Positions 25,308-35,699 of a stretch of DNA of 64,000 bases are shown in pieces (position 1 is the stretch's first letter; every line of letters starts with the position of its first letter). Source of the stretch: CAYPGJ01 sp050174775 (GTDB lineage Bacteria; Planctomycetota; Phycisphaerae; Phycisphaerales; UBA1924); the NCBI GenBank assembly GCA_050174775.1, contig JBFXJP010000004.1:1-64000 (forward strand). Reading direction: 5' to 3'. The notes beneath the pieces are model-generated. The model saw only the letters and a list, made by a program, of their open reading frames with translations, ran no database searches and was not told where the DNA came from. A program made the translations under genes and the position numbers.

Positions 25308-26717
25308 ATGTCCAACGCCCCCCTCATGCTCTCCGTCTCGGGCTGCCGAGGCATCGTCGGCGAATCACTCACACCCGACGTCGTTGCGCGATTCGCCGGA
25401 TGCTTCATCGGATTCCTCAACGAGCGCCCCGCCGCCTCGAAGCGACCCCGCGTCGTCCTCGGCGGCGACGGCCGCAAGGGCGCGCTCTCCGTCCGTCACG
25501 CCGCCATCTCCGGGCTCGTTGCCGCAGGCGCCGACGTGATCGACCTCGCTGTCGCCACCACGCCCACCGTCGGCGTGATGGTCGATCACCTCAAGGCCGA
25601 CGGCGGCATCGTCCTCACCGCCTCCCACAACCCGGCCCAATGGAACGGACTCAAGTGCCTCGTCGCCCATCCCAGCGGCGCCCACGCGCCCCCGGCGCAC
25701 CTCGCATCGAAGATCATCGACCGCTTCCGCGCGGGCGCTCCCGCCCTCGCGTCGCACGACGGCCAGGGCTCGCTCGTCGAGGACGCGACCGCGGCGCGTG
25801 TGCACGTCGATCGTGTGCTGAAGGCCGTCGACCGCGTCGTCCCCGTTGAACGCATCCGTGCGAAGCAGTTCCGCGTGGCCGTGGACTGCGTGAACGCCTC
25901 CGGCGCCGAAGCGGCGAGACTGCTGCTCGACGCGCTCGCTTGCCGCACGACGTTCCTGAACGCCGACGGCTCGGGCGTGTTCCCGCACCCACCCGAGCCC
26001 ACGCGCGAGAACCTGGCCTCGCTCTCCGACGCCGCCCGAAAGACCAACGCGGATGTCTGCTTCGCGCAGGACCCCGACGCCGACCGGCTCGCGATCCTCG
26101 ACGAGCACGCCGACTACATCGGAGAGGAATACACCCTCGTGCTCGCGTGCAAAGCCGTGGGCGAGGGCAAAGCCAAGCCCGTCTTCGCGGCCAACCTCTC
26201 CACCTCGCGCATGCTCGACGATCTCGCGGCCACGCTCTCCGGACGCGTGCTCCGAACGCCCGTCGGTGAGGCCAACGTCGTCGCAGCCATGCTCGAACAC
26301 AACTCCCTCATCGGCGGCGAGGGCAACGGTGGCGTGATCTGGCCAGACGTCTGCCTCATCCGCGATTCCATCGGCTCGATGGGCCTCGTCCTCGCGCTCA
26401 TGACGCGCGAAGCCAAGCCACTCTCCGAGATGCTCAAAGCGTTCCCCGCCTACGTCATCGACAAGCGCAAGTGCCCTGTGCGCCCCGGGCTCGCAGCGGC
26501 AGCCTCCGACGCGCTCGCCGCACACTTCGCAGGCGCCCAACTCGACCGGCAGGACGGGCTGCGCATCGACCTCGACGCGGACGGCCGGAACGCGGCGTGG
26601 CTGCACGTTCGCGCGTCGAACACCGAGCCGATCCTCCGACTGATCGCCGAGGCCCGCACCGCGGACCGCGCCGCAACGCTCCTTGCCGACGCCGAGAAGG
26701 TCATCGCCTCCCTCTGA
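25308..26717 (+). CDS. Phosphoglucosamine/phosphomannomutase-family enzyme
   Basis: A 469-residue alpha-D-phosphohexomutase. Four active-site loops are present in order: phosphoserine loop TASHNPAQWNG (about residue 106), metal loop DPDADRLAI (about 255), sugar-specificity loop GGEGNGGVIWPD (about 340) and phosphate loop RASNTEPILR (about 440). It interconverts sugar 1- and 6-phosphates; the exact sugar cannot be told from motifs, and GlmM-type or ManB-type are both possible. ATG 25308 is preferred to 25296 because the earlier ATG lies inside a TATGCT box. It converges with the dockerin-tailed gene, 9 nt apart. Confidence 0.88.
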   Translation: MSNAPLMLSVSGCRGIVGESLTPDVVARFAGCFIGFLNERPAASKRPRVVLGGDGRKGALSVRHAAISGLVAAGADVIDLAVATTPTVGVMVDHLKADGGIVLTASHNPAQWNGLKCLVAHPSGAHAPPAHLASKIIDRFRAGAPALASHDGQGSLVEDATAARVHVDRVLKAVDRVVPVERIRAKQFRVAVDCVNASGAEAARLLLDALACRTTFLNADGSGVFPHPPEPTRENLASLSDAARKTNADVCFAQDPDADRLAILDEHADYIGEEYTLVLACKAVGEGKAKPVFAANLSTSRMLDDLAATLSGRVLRTPVGEANVVAAMLEHNSLIGGEGNGGVIWPDVCLIRDSIGSMGLVLALMTREAKPLSEMLKAFPAYVIDKRKCPVRPGLAAAASDALAAHFAGAQLDRQDGLRIDLDADGRNAAWLHVRASNTEPILRLIAEARTADRAATLLADAEKVIASL

Positions 26718-26726
26718 CCGCACGCC

Positions 26727-28196
26727 TCAGCAGGATGTGCCGAACGCACTGAGCACCATGTTCAGGTCCGCGAAATTCACCGCGCCGTCCCGGTTCACAT
26801 CCCCCGACAGGCACGAGCCGCTCTGGCCGAACGTCGACAGCACCGCGTTGAGATCCGGGAACGACACCATGTTGTCCCCCGTGGCGTCCCCGGCGCACCC
26901 ACCGGCGCCGATCGTCACCCGCGCGAGCGGATCGCCCACCGGAACGATCCCCCACGACACGCCGGGCATGGCCGTGTAGGCCGCTTCCGCGAACGTCAGC
27001 CCCCACACGTACAGGTTCTGCGTGAGCATCTCGAGGTCCGGCACCGCGAACGTGAACGGCTCCGCGACCCCTCCCAGCGTGAACGTGCCGCCCGACGCGA
27101 TGAAGTCCGTCACCTGGCCCTGACTGTTCCGGTAGACCTGGTCCACCATCCAGTTGCCGTTGAACGACTCGATCGAAACGAAGCACGATGCTGGGTGGAA
27201 CGTGTACATCCGCGGATAGAACTGCCCCTGATCCGGGTCGAACCCGCACCCGCTGATCGCGTGGTTCACCCCGTACGTCCCGAACACCAGCAACGGACGC
27301 TGGTCCGGCAGCGACGCCATCGTCCGCCACGTGACCGTGGTGTCGTGCGTCACGCTGTACCCCGCGCCCTGCATGATCGAGCGGGTCCGCCCGAAATCGT
27401 CGAGCGCGGGGAAGAGCGTCCCGAGCCCGTCATCGTCGAGGTGCGTCGAGCACCCATACTCATCGAGCAGCATCTGCACGCCGCACGGGTCCACCCGCGG
27501 GTTGGCGGACCGGTTCAGGAGCGCCTGCACGTTCTGGAGCGCTGTGGCCGTGCCGCCAGACCCCGGCACGCTCGGCGCCGCGTCCAGCCGACACACGAGA
27601 TAGATGTCTCCGCCGGTCGCGCTGTCCAGTCTCCACGCGCCCGGGGAGAAGTACGAGAAGTTCCGCTGCGTCGTGATTCCCGTGCGTGAGAAGTTCGTGA
27701 TGGGCGTGCCGAGCACGCGGAAGAAGGGGTTGCGGATGACGCCGTTGAAGCGGTTGGGGAGGTTGGCGACGCCCGCAGATTCGAGGTTTTGGTGGAGGAC
27801 GGCGAGTTCGGCTTCGAGAGAGGCCCAGGAGCTGGAGATGTCGAATTCGTTTGCGCCTTCGACGCGGGAGGGGAGGCCGCGGGTGGTGGCGATGGCGATG
27901 ATGTGCTGTGAGAGCGGAACGCCTCCGGCCGTGCCGGAAAGGTAGGTGAGGAGCTTCGCGCGGATTCGTGCGAGGTAATCGGCGCGGGCGATGGTTCCGG
28001 GGGCCAGGAGGGTGTCGTTGAGGTCGAGCTCGCGCACAAGCGGGCGAGCGGCGACGTACATGTTGCGGACGGCCAGGGAGTCGGGGTTGGCGGAGTTGTA
28101 GAGCAGAAGTGTTCTGTCCGCAGTGAGTTGCGCGCGGGCGGAGCCGGCGAGCAGCATCGCGGCAAGCAGAGTGGCAACTTTTGGCCGTGGGGGCAT
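26727..28196 (-). CDS. Secreted TIGR03790-like protein with dockerin-like tail
   Basis: A 489-residue exported protein: signal peptide VATLLAAMLLAGSARA, then a domain with LLLYNSANPDSLAVRNMY, a YLARIRAKLLTYL helix and HIIAIATTRGLPSRV, resembling the TIGR03790 family of unknown function. The last 55 residues carry two Ca-binding-like repeats, GDATGDNMVSFPDLNAVL and GDVNRDGAVNFADLNMVL, each ending FG and bracketed by Cys. Such tails are abundant in Phycisphaerae exported proteins and are thought to act in surface attachment or assembly rather than in a cellulosome. AGGAG lies 8 nt upstream. Codon preference changes sharply near 27.7 kb, inside the gene. Confidence 0.72.
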   Translation of the reverse strand: MPPRPKVATLLAAMLLAGSARAQLTADRTLLLYNSANPDSLAVRNMYVAARPLVRELDLNDTLLAPGTIARADYLARIRAKLLTYLSGTAGGVPLSQHIIAIATTRGLPSRVEGANEFDISSSWASLEAELAVLHQNLESAGVANLPNRFNGVIRNPFFRVLGTPITNFSRTGITTQRNFSYFSPGAWRLDSATGGDIYLVCRLDAAPSVPGSGGTATALQNVQALLNRSANPRVDPCGVQMLLDEYGCSTHLDDDGLGTLFPALDDFGRTRSIMQGAGYSVTHDTTVTWRTMASLPDQRPLLVFGTYGVNHAISGCGFDPDQGQFYPRMYTFHPASCFVSIESFNGNWMVDQVYRNSQGQVTDFIASGGTFTLGGVAEPFTFAVPDLEMLTQNLYVWGLTFAEAAYTAMPGVSWGIVPVGDPLARVTIGAGGCAGDATGDNMVSFPDLNAVLSTFGQSGSCLSGDVNRDGAVNFADLNMVLSAFGTSC

Positions 28197-28357
28197 ATCT
28201 CTCGCTCCTGTGCGCACCTGTGGCGTGATATGGGGCGCGTTCCCTGTCGATTCAGGATAAACCGGGGCGGCTTTGGGGCAAGGGAATTCTTGTGCGGCGA
28301 GAAGGGAGAAGGGGGGGGCGGCGGGGCTCGGGGGCGATTTTTTCGGACAATGTGCGC

Positions 28358-28648
28358 ATGGCTGAGATCGTGAGCGCGAGTGGTGGGGGGGTGCTGATCC
28401 GGGTGAAGGCCGTGCCCGGCGCGAAGCGGGACGAGATCAGCGGCGTGTTGGGTGACCGGCTGAAGGTTCGGGTGTCCGCGGCGCCTGAGGGGGGGAAGGC
28501 GAACGCGGCGATCTGCGCGGTGATCGCGGGAGCGCTCGGGGTCAGGGCGCGCGACGTGAGCGTCGTGCAGGGCGCGAGCGGCGCGGAGAAGGTTGTGGAA
28601 GCGCGGGGTGTGAGCGCGGAGGCGGCGCGGCGCGCGTTGGCGGGGTAG
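28358..28648 (+). CDS. DUF167 (YggU-family) protein
   Basis: A 96-residue small cytosolic protein with the DUF167 signature: VLIRVKAVPGAKRDEI, GDRLKVRVSAAPEGGKANAA and a LGV...VVQGASGAEKVV tail. The family is widely conserved; function is not established. The ATG is 6 nt after a GACAAT box and has no Shine-Dalgarno, so it may be leaderless. It converges with ftsH, 6 nt away. Confidence 0.85.
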   Translation: MAEIVSASGGGVLIRVKAVPGAKRDEISGVLGDRLKVRVSAAPEGGKANAAICAVIAGALGVRARDVSVVQGASGAEKVVEARGVSAEAARRALAG

Positions 28649-28654
28649 CGCGGG

Positions 28655-30712
<2,058 letters not shown>

Positions 30713-30830
30713 CTTGGCTTTGACGTCCCTGTGCGTGGGAGGTTGCGGGGATGGCCCGCGGGCCGCCCAATAAGTCTTTCGGTCAGAAGTGATAGTAGGT
30801 TCGCCCGGATGGGGGGATCGGAGTCGGGTC

Positions 30831-31346
30831 TCACCATCCGGACCGCATGGAGGCGACCACGGCCCGTGCCGCGGCGTCCACGGCAGCGGTTTCGCCGATC
30901 TCGACTCGTTCACCGACGCCGAGGGCCGGGACGAAGGACTCGACGACGCGCATGCCCTTCCGCGCGGCGAGGGTCTTGCCGGTGCGCCCGTTCTTCCAGG
31001 TGTAGTCGATGGTGAGTTCGACGGAGAGTTCCTCGGCGAGGCCCGAGACGCGCGCGGTGCTGAGCCTGCGGATCTCGACTCTGCGGAGCGTGCCGGTGAG
31101 GGTGGTGTCGGCTTCGCCCACGGGGACAACGCGCCATGGGGTGGCGCGCTGGATTTCCTTGACGAGGGATTCGGTGATGCGCGCTTCGAGGCCGTGGTGG
31201 AAGGTTTCGTTCTCCCACATCGGGGCCGCCACGGAGTGGATGGAGGTGTCGAAGGAGGAGGACCATGCGTATCCGGACTTGGGGTCGGATGCGCAGGCCG
31301 TGAGGGGCGCGAGGCAGAGGAGCGCGAGGAGTGTGCGGCGGCGCAT
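30831..31346 (-). CDS. lptE: LptE-like outer-membrane lipoprotein
   Basis: A 171-residue lipoprotein: basic start, LLALLCLAPLTAC with Cys18. The mature part follows the LptE plan: an early SIHSVAAPMWENETFHHGLEARIT segment with aromatic and Asn residues (key part PMWENETFHHGLE), ITESLVKEI helix, then TLTGTLRRVEIRRLS and ELTIDYTWKNGRTGKTL beta strands. LptE partners LptD in moving lipopolysaccharide to the outer leaflet. No lptD is in the window. Its start overlaps the stop of the TPR gene upstream (ATGA, 31346). The symbol is tentative. Confidence 0.65.
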   Translation of the reverse strand: MRRRTLLALLCLAPLTACASDPKSGYAWSSSFDTSIHSVAAPMWENETFHHGLEARITESLVKEIQRATPWRVVPVGEADTTLTGTLRRVEIRRLSTARVSGLAEELSVELTIDYTWKNGRTGKTLAARKGMRVVESFVPALGVGERVEIGETAAVDAAARAVVASMRSGW

Positions 31347-32407
31347 CAGTTGGAGCCCTCTGGAGTCGCGGCGGGCTCGGGGTCTTTGGGGGCGGGAGTC
31401 CGCTCGGCGGGCGCGGGTGCTTCGGGCGCGGGTTCGGGCTTGGGCGCCCAGCCGTACTCTTCGATGATCTCGAGGGCGCGGGTGGTGGCCTGTGTGGAGG
31501 GGTAGCGCGCGATGAGTCGTTTGAGGGTGAGTCGTGCGCTGGGCTCGTCGTCGCGTCGGAGGTACCAGTTTGCCGTCTCGAGCATCTGGGCCGCGAGCGA
31601 TTCGTTGAGTCGGACGACGAGCGCCTGATCGAGGCCCTGGCGCTCGGCTTCTTCGGGGTACTGCATCGCGTAGATGCGGACCTGCTCCTTGGCGTCGAGG
31701 AGGCCCGAGACGTCGTTCTGCGGGCCGCGGAACCGGCCGACGGAGGCGAAGACTCTGCGCTCCATGGCTTTTCTGCGGTTGGGCCCTTCGGGGTAGAGGG
31801 TGAGGTAGAGGGTGTACATCTCGCCGGCCATGACGAGGTCGCGGTCGCGGAAGTAGTAGTCGGCGAGCTCGATGCCTGCGCGTTCGGCGAGTTCGCTGCC
31901 CGGGAGCCGCTCCTGGATGCGGATGAAGATTTCCTCGGCGAGGGGGCCGCCGTTCTCGACGCGGAGGAATCCGAACCAGAGGGCCTTCTTGCCGTAGGCG
32001 TAGGCCTTGGCGATCTCGAATTCGCGTTCGAGCGCGGTGATGTATTCCTCGGACTGCGGGAATTTCTGGATGAGGGACTCGTAGTCGCGGAGGCCGCGGT
32101 CTTCGCGGTTCATCGCGGTGTGGGCGTCTCCGCGGAGGCGGAGTGCTTCGGGGACTTCGGGCTTTCCGGAGCGTTCGTTGGCTTCGAGCCAGCGGTCGAG
32201 GATGCCGCGTGCGGCGTCGGGTCGGTTGTCGGCGATGGCTTTGCGCGCTTCGGCGATGGTTGCGGCGTCGGAGCCGGGCTCGGGAGTGTGGGCCTGTGTC
32301 CAGGTTCCGTCGGGCTTGAGGATGTATTGGTCGGACTGGGCGCGTGCGGCGCCGGTGATCGCGAGTGAGAGGAGGATGGCGTGGATGAGCGCGAGTGGTC
32401 GTGGCAT
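31346..32407 (-). CDS. Secreted TPR-repeat envelope protein
   Basis: A 353-residue protein with signal peptide ALIHAILLSLAITGAARA, then helical repeats of TPR type: AEARKAIADNRPDAARGILDRW, LRDYESLIQKFPQSEEYITALEREFEIA and ELAERAGIELADYYFRDRDLVMAGEMY (each quoted region about 35 residues long; cores DAARGILDRW, SLIQKFPQSEEY, YYFRDRDLVMAG). This is the layout of BamD/YbgF-like periplasmic TPR proteins. The C-terminus is Pro/Ala/Glu-rich and probably disordered. A TATCCT box lies 10 nt before the start and no Shine-Dalgarno is seen. Coupled to the LptE-like gene by ATGA. Confidence 0.7.
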   Translation of the reverse strand: MPRPLALIHAILLSLAITGAARAQSDQYILKPDGTWTQAHTPEPGSDAATIAEARKAIADNRPDAARGILDRWLEANERSGKPEVPEALRLRGDAHTAMNREDRGLRDYESLIQKFPQSEEYITALEREFEIAKAYAYGKKALWFGFLRVENGGPLAEEIFIRIQERLPGSELAERAGIELADYYFRDRDLVMAGEMYTLYLTLYPEGPNRRKAMERRVFASVGRFRGPQNDVSGLLDAKEQVRIYAMQYPEEAERQGLDQALVVRLNESLAAQMLETANWYLRRDDEPSARLTLKRLIARYPSTQATTRALEIIEEYGWAPKPEPAPEAPAPAERTPAPKDPEPAATPEGSN

Positions 32408-32417
32408 CGCGCGGGTG

Positions 32418-32423
32418 AGGATA
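32418..32423 (-). promoter_or_regulatory. -10-like box before TPR gene
   Basis: TATCCT on the minus strand ends 10 nt upstream of the start codon at 32407, with no Shine-Dalgarno between. Confidence 0.3.
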
Positions 32424-32430
32424 CCGGGTG

Positions 32431-33699
32431 TCAGTGCCGTCGTGGGTTTCGGGGCGTGCGGCCGTGGGAGGGGCGTCGCGGGCCGAGGGGTCCGTCGCGG
32501 TCGCGTCGCTCGGTCTGGGTGACGGGGTCGGAGGAGGTGGGTGTGTCGTCGGTGTGGTTGCCGGGGGCGTCGGCAACGTCGGAGGGAGTGTGGGGCGTGT
32601 CTGTGTCGGCGTCGGCTGCGCGGGCGAAGACGAGGCGGCCCGCGCTGGTCTGGAGCGCGCCGGTGACGACGACGCCGACTTCCTCTCCGATGAGTGTCGC
32701 GCCGTTTTCGACGACGATCATGGTGCCGTCTTCGAGGTAGCCGACGCCCTGGCCTGGTTGTTCTCCGGGCTTGACGACCTTGATGGAGAGGCTTTCGCCG
32801 GTGGAGACGGAGGGGCGGAGGGTGGCGGCGAGGGAGTTGAGGTTGACAACGGGGACGTCGTGGATGGCGGCGACGCGGGCGAGGCCGGAGTCGGTGGTGA
32901 TGACGGCGCCGCCTTCTCTGCGCGCGAGGTCGATGACACGTTGATCGACGCTGACGCCGTCGACGTCGGATTCGTCGATGGCGACGACGAGGCGGGGCGA
33001 GCGTTGGAGTCGGCTGACGAGGTCGAGTCCTCTGCGTCCCTTGGCGCGTTTCGCGCGGTCGGAGACGTCTGCGAGGGTTTGGAGTTCTTGGATGACGAAG
33101 GAGGGGATGACGACGGGGGACTGGGAGAGGCCGCACTCGAGGGTTTCGAGGATGCGTCCGTCGATGAGCGCGGAGGTGTCGAGGATGAGCGGTCGGGCGC
33201 CGCGTCGTTGCTTGGAGAACTCGACGTAGGGGATGATGAGCCGGAAGTCGTCCTGTGTCTGGAGGACGACGGCGACGGCGAGGTAGCAGAGGACGGTGGA
33301 GAGGACGATTTTGACGGTGGGGACGATGGGGCTCTTGTCGAACTGGTAGCCCTGTGCGGCGAGGTCGATGAGGAAGGAGGTGGCGACGGAGGCGAGGACG
33401 CCGGCGAGCAGGCCCAGGAAGACGCCCGAGAGTGTGGAGATTTTTTTGCGGGGCGTGGCGAGGTCGATGGCGAGGACGACGAGGGAGAAGACGAGGGCGC
33501 CGCCGACGATGAGGGAGATGTCGAGGTTGGTGAAGGGTGAGCCTGTGGAGGAGGGGGCGCCGGCGTCGCGGTTGACCTTGAGGACGTAGAGGGCGGCGAC
33601 GACCACGACGAGGACGACGAAGAAGACGCGGACGAGGAGGAGGGCGATGGACTTTGCGCTGGCGGGAGCGTCGTCGTGGTTGCGCGGCGAGCCGGGCAT
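32431..33699 (-). CDS. PIN/TRAM-domain integral membrane protein
   Basis: A 422-residue protein of the YacL type. Four hydrophobic spans occupy about residues 15-150 (LLLVRVFFVVLVVVVAALYV is the first; LIVGGALVFSLVVLAID the second). A PIN nuclease domain follows: LILDTSALIDGRI near 187, VVIPSFVIQELQTLAD and ITTDSGLARVA carry the acidic metal residues. A TRAM domain (VGYLEDGTMIVVENGA) lies near 330-375, and the tail is hydrophilic and repetitive in Asp, Thr and Pro. Presumed membrane-tethered RNase; substrate unknown. ATG 33699 lies 7 nt after a TACACT box with no Shine-Dalgarno. Confidence 0.85.
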   Translation of the reverse strand: MPGSPRNHDDAPASAKSIALLLVRVFFVVLVVVVAALYVLKVNRDAGAPSSTGSPFTNLDISLIVGGALVFSLVVLAIDLATPRKKISTLSGVFLGLLAGVLASVATSFLIDLAAQGYQFDKSPIVPTVKIVLSTVLCYLAVAVVLQTQDDFRLIIPYVEFSKQRRGARPLILDTSALIDGRILETLECGLSQSPVVIPSFVIQELQTLADVSDRAKRAKGRRGLDLVSRLQRSPRLVVAIDESDVDGVSVDQRVIDLARREGGAVITTDSGLARVAAIHDVPVVNLNSLAATLRPSVSTGESLSIKVVKPGEQPGQGVGYLEDGTMIVVENGATLIGEEVGVVVTGALQTSAGRLVFARAADADTDTPHTPSDVADAPGNHTDDTPTSSDPVTQTERRDRDGPLGPRRPSHGRTPRNPRRH

Positions 33700-33706
33700 G
33701 TGGGGG

Positions 33707-33712
33707 AGTGTA
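33707..33712 (-). promoter_or_regulatory. -10-like box for leaderless PIN/TRAM gene
   Basis: TACACT on the minus strand, 7 nt before ATG 33699; the intervening bases are pyrimidine-rich and carry no ribosome binding site. Confidence 0.4.
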
Positions 33713-33760
33713 CGCGTGGGGGTGGGGGAGGGATCGTGTGCGTCGGGGGTGGAGGGGGCG

Positions 33761-33766
33761 TATGCT
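33761..33766 (+). promoter_or_regulatory. -10 box of the SRP RNA gene
   Basis: TATGCT, about 6-10 nt before the predicted 5' end of the RNA. No convincing -35 was found at 16-18 nt upstream. Confidence 0.45.
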
Positions 33767-33770
33767 GGTT

Positions 33771-33908
33771 CCCCCGCCGAGGCGGGTTGACGGCCGGGAC
33801 CGGTGCGCGGGTGGCCCGTGAACCTGGTCAGAGCCTGACCGCAGCAGCCATAAGCGGTCGTCATCCGGCGCCGCCGGACTCCTGGCCGTCAACCCCCTCG
33901 GTGGGTTC
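33771..33908 (+). ncRNA. ffs: Signal recognition particle RNA (small bacterial type)
   Basis: About 135 nt folding into one long hairpin: GTTGACGGCC near 33786 pairs with GGCCGTCAAC near 33885. The apical part has the universally conserved GTGAACCTGGTCAG ... GCAGCAGCC ... AAGCGG core that binds the Ffh M domain. The stem base is followed by TTC and seven T (33909-33915), which should terminate transcription. There is no room for an Alu domain. Position just upstream of dnaX-ybaB-recR matches the scr-dnaX-yaaK-recR order known in Bacillus. Confidence 0.92.
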
Positions 33909-33971
33909 TTTTTTTGGGTGTTGCGTGAGTGAGCGCGCGCGTGGGAGGGGGGGGGCGGCGCGCGGGTCGGG

Positions 33972-33977
33972 TAGGAT
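33972..33977 (+). promoter_or_regulatory. -10-like box before dnaX
   Basis: TAGGAT, 9 nt before the GTG start at 33987; no Shine-Dalgarno is visible between. Confidence 0.35.
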
Positions 33978-33986
33978 GGGGCGATC

Positions 33987-35699
33987 GTGTCGTACACCGC
34001 GCTTGCACGGAGGTATCGGAGCCGTCAGTTCGACGAGGTCGTCGGGCAGGAGCCGATCGCGCGCACGCTGCAGAACGCGATTGCGCGGGGTCGGGTGGGG
34101 CACGCGTATCTGTTCACGGGGTCGAGGGGTGTCGGCAAGACGACGATGGCGCGGTTGTTCGCCAAGGCGTTGAACGCGCCGGGGGACAGGCCGCAGGACG
34201 TTGCGGACGCGATCATGCAGGGTCGCGACACGGACGTGATCGAGATCGACGCGGCGTCGAACCGGGGCGTGGACGAGGCGCGGGACCTGATCGCGTCGTG
34301 CGTGTACCGGCCGATGCGGGGTGAGTTCAAGATCTACATCATCGACGAAGTTCACATGCTGACGATCGCGGCGTTCAACGCGCTCCTGAAGACGATGGAG
34401 GAACCGCCCAGCCATGTGAAGTTCATCTTGTGCACGACGGATGCGCACAAGGTTCCGGCGACGATTCAGTCGAGGTGTCAGCGGTTTGATTTCCGGAACA
34501 TTCCGACGAAGCGGATCGCGGAGCATCTGGCCGAGGTGGTGAAGAAGGAGGGGTTGAAGGCCGAGGCTTCGGTGGTGATGAGCGTTGCGCGGCTGGGTCA
34601 GGGGTCGATGCGTGACGCGTTGTCGATTTTGGATCGGTTGCTGGCGTCGGGGGAGAAGTCGATCACGAGCAAGCTGCTGGAGGAGATGCTGGGGCTTGCG
34701 GACCGGGAGCTGGTGGATGGGTTGCTGGAGGCGGCGGCGGATGGGGATGCGCCGGGGGCGTTGACGCGTGCGGAGGAGCTGCTGACGCGGGGCGTGTCGG
34801 TGGATCAGTTGCTGGAGGCGTTGCTGGAGCGGCTTCGGGATGTGCTGGTGTTGTCGGCGTGTGGGGGCGAGACGGAGCTGGTGGAGGCCGAGGGGGAGGA
34901 CCTGGAGCGTGCGCAGGGGTTGGCGGGGGGATTGGACCCTGGGGCGTGCACGCACATGATCGCGTTGTGCGAGAACGTGCGGTGGAGGGCGAAGGCGTCG
35001 TCGAGCCCGCGCGCGTTGCTGGATGCGATGTTGGTGCGGTTGGCGATGACGGAGCGGTTGAGCGCGCTGGCCGCGATGGTGGAGAGCGGTGAGGGTGAAG
35101 GGGCGCAGGTGGAGGTGAAGGGGGGCGTGCGGGGCGGGGGGGTGAGTAAGGAATCGCCTCCAAAAAAAGCAGAAGCGGCGCCCGGGGCGCCCGCTGAGAC
35201 GCCCACCCCGGAAATCAGGCCCGAGTCGGGAGGTGACGCGGGGGCGGCGCCTTGCGCGCGGAGCGGGAGTGTGGAGGATGTGTGGCAGGCGGTGCGCGCG
35301 GGTGCGGTGACGGGTCGTGGGCGCGCGATGCTGGGGGAGTTGCGGTTGACCGGGTTTGATGGGGAGGTGGCGCGGGTGAGCGTGGCGTCGCGGCACACGA
35401 TGCTGTACCTGGAGGAGAAGCAGAGGGGGTGGCTGGAGGAGTTGTTTGCGCGGGCGTGCCGGAAGCCGGTGCGGGTGGAGATGCGGTTAGAGGAGGGGGT
35501 TGAGGAGCAGGAAGTGGGGGAGGCGCCGGACCCGCGGGCCGCGGCGTTGCGTATCGGGCTGGTGCGGGAGGCGGTGGAGTTGTTCGACGCGCGGATCGTG
35601 TCGGCGAGCGTGATGGAAGAAGAAGCAGCGGACGTTGAGGACGAGGAATCGCCGGCGCAGGGCGGGGGCGAGGCGAGGGAGGCAGAGGCAGATGCTTGA
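33987..35699 (+). CDS. dnaX: DNA polymerase III subunit tau/gamma
   Basis: A 570-residue clamp-loader ATPase, GTG start. Walker A GSRGVGKT (45-52), Walker B IYIIDEVH (116-123), sensor-1 LCTTDAHKVPATIQSRC with the arginine finger SRC. The zinc-binding four-Cys loop normally found between Walker A and Walker B is replaced by a Cys-free NAPGDRPQD stretch. Domain III ends near residue 370, followed by a Pro/Ala/Gly-rich linker and a C-terminal tau domain. Codons 392-394 (CCA AAA AAA) form a slippery A-AAA-AAA site followed by a hairpin; a -1 shift would stop at 35095-plus-100 (TGA 35195-35197) and give a gamma-like protein of about 403 residues. Confidence 0.93.
   Translation: MSYTALARRYRSRQFDEVVGQEPIARTLQNAIARGRVGHAYLFTGSRGVGKTTMARLFAKALNAPGDRPQDVADAIMQGRDTDVIEIDAASNRGVDEARDLIASCVYRPMRGEFKIYIIDEVHMLTIAAFNALLKTMEEPPSHVKFILCTTDAHKVPATIQSRCQRFDFRNIPTKRIAEHLAEVVKKEGLKAEASVVMSVARLGQGSMRDALSILDRLLASGEKSITSKLLEEMLGLADRELVDGLLEAAADGDAPGALTRAEELLTRGVSVDQLLEALLERLRDVLVLSACGGETELVEAEGEDLERAQGLAGGLDPGACTHMIALCENVRWRAKASSSPRALLDAMLVRLAMTERLSALAAMVESGEGEGAQVEVKGGVRGGGVSKESPPKKAEAAPGAPAETPTPEIRPESGGDAGAAPCARSGSVEDVWQAVRAGAVTGRGRAMLGELRLTGFDGEVARVSVASRHTMLYLEEKQRGWLEELFARACRKPVRVEMRLEEGVEEQEVGEAPDPRAAALRIGLVREAVELFDARIVSASVMEEEAADVEDEESPAQGGGEAREAEADA
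35162..35197 (+). promoter_or_regulatory. Programmed -1 frameshift signal in dnaX
   Basis: Seven A (35162-35168) in phase as A-AAA-AAA, a 5-nt spacer, then a hairpin with arms 35174-35182 and 35186-35195 (nine pairs, one bulged C, 3-nt loop). AAGGA about 10 nt upstream could act as the stimulating Shine-Dalgarno. The -1 frame ends at TGA 35195-35197 after nine codons. The layout mirrors the E. coli dnaX signal. Confidence 0.7.

Noticed and set aside
31347..33997. Long minus-strand frame covering the TPR gene and the PIN/TRAM gene
   Set aside because: Only the last 353 codons after the signal peptide look like protein. The rest is Arg/Pro-rich and antisense or out of frame to the PIN/TRAM gene.
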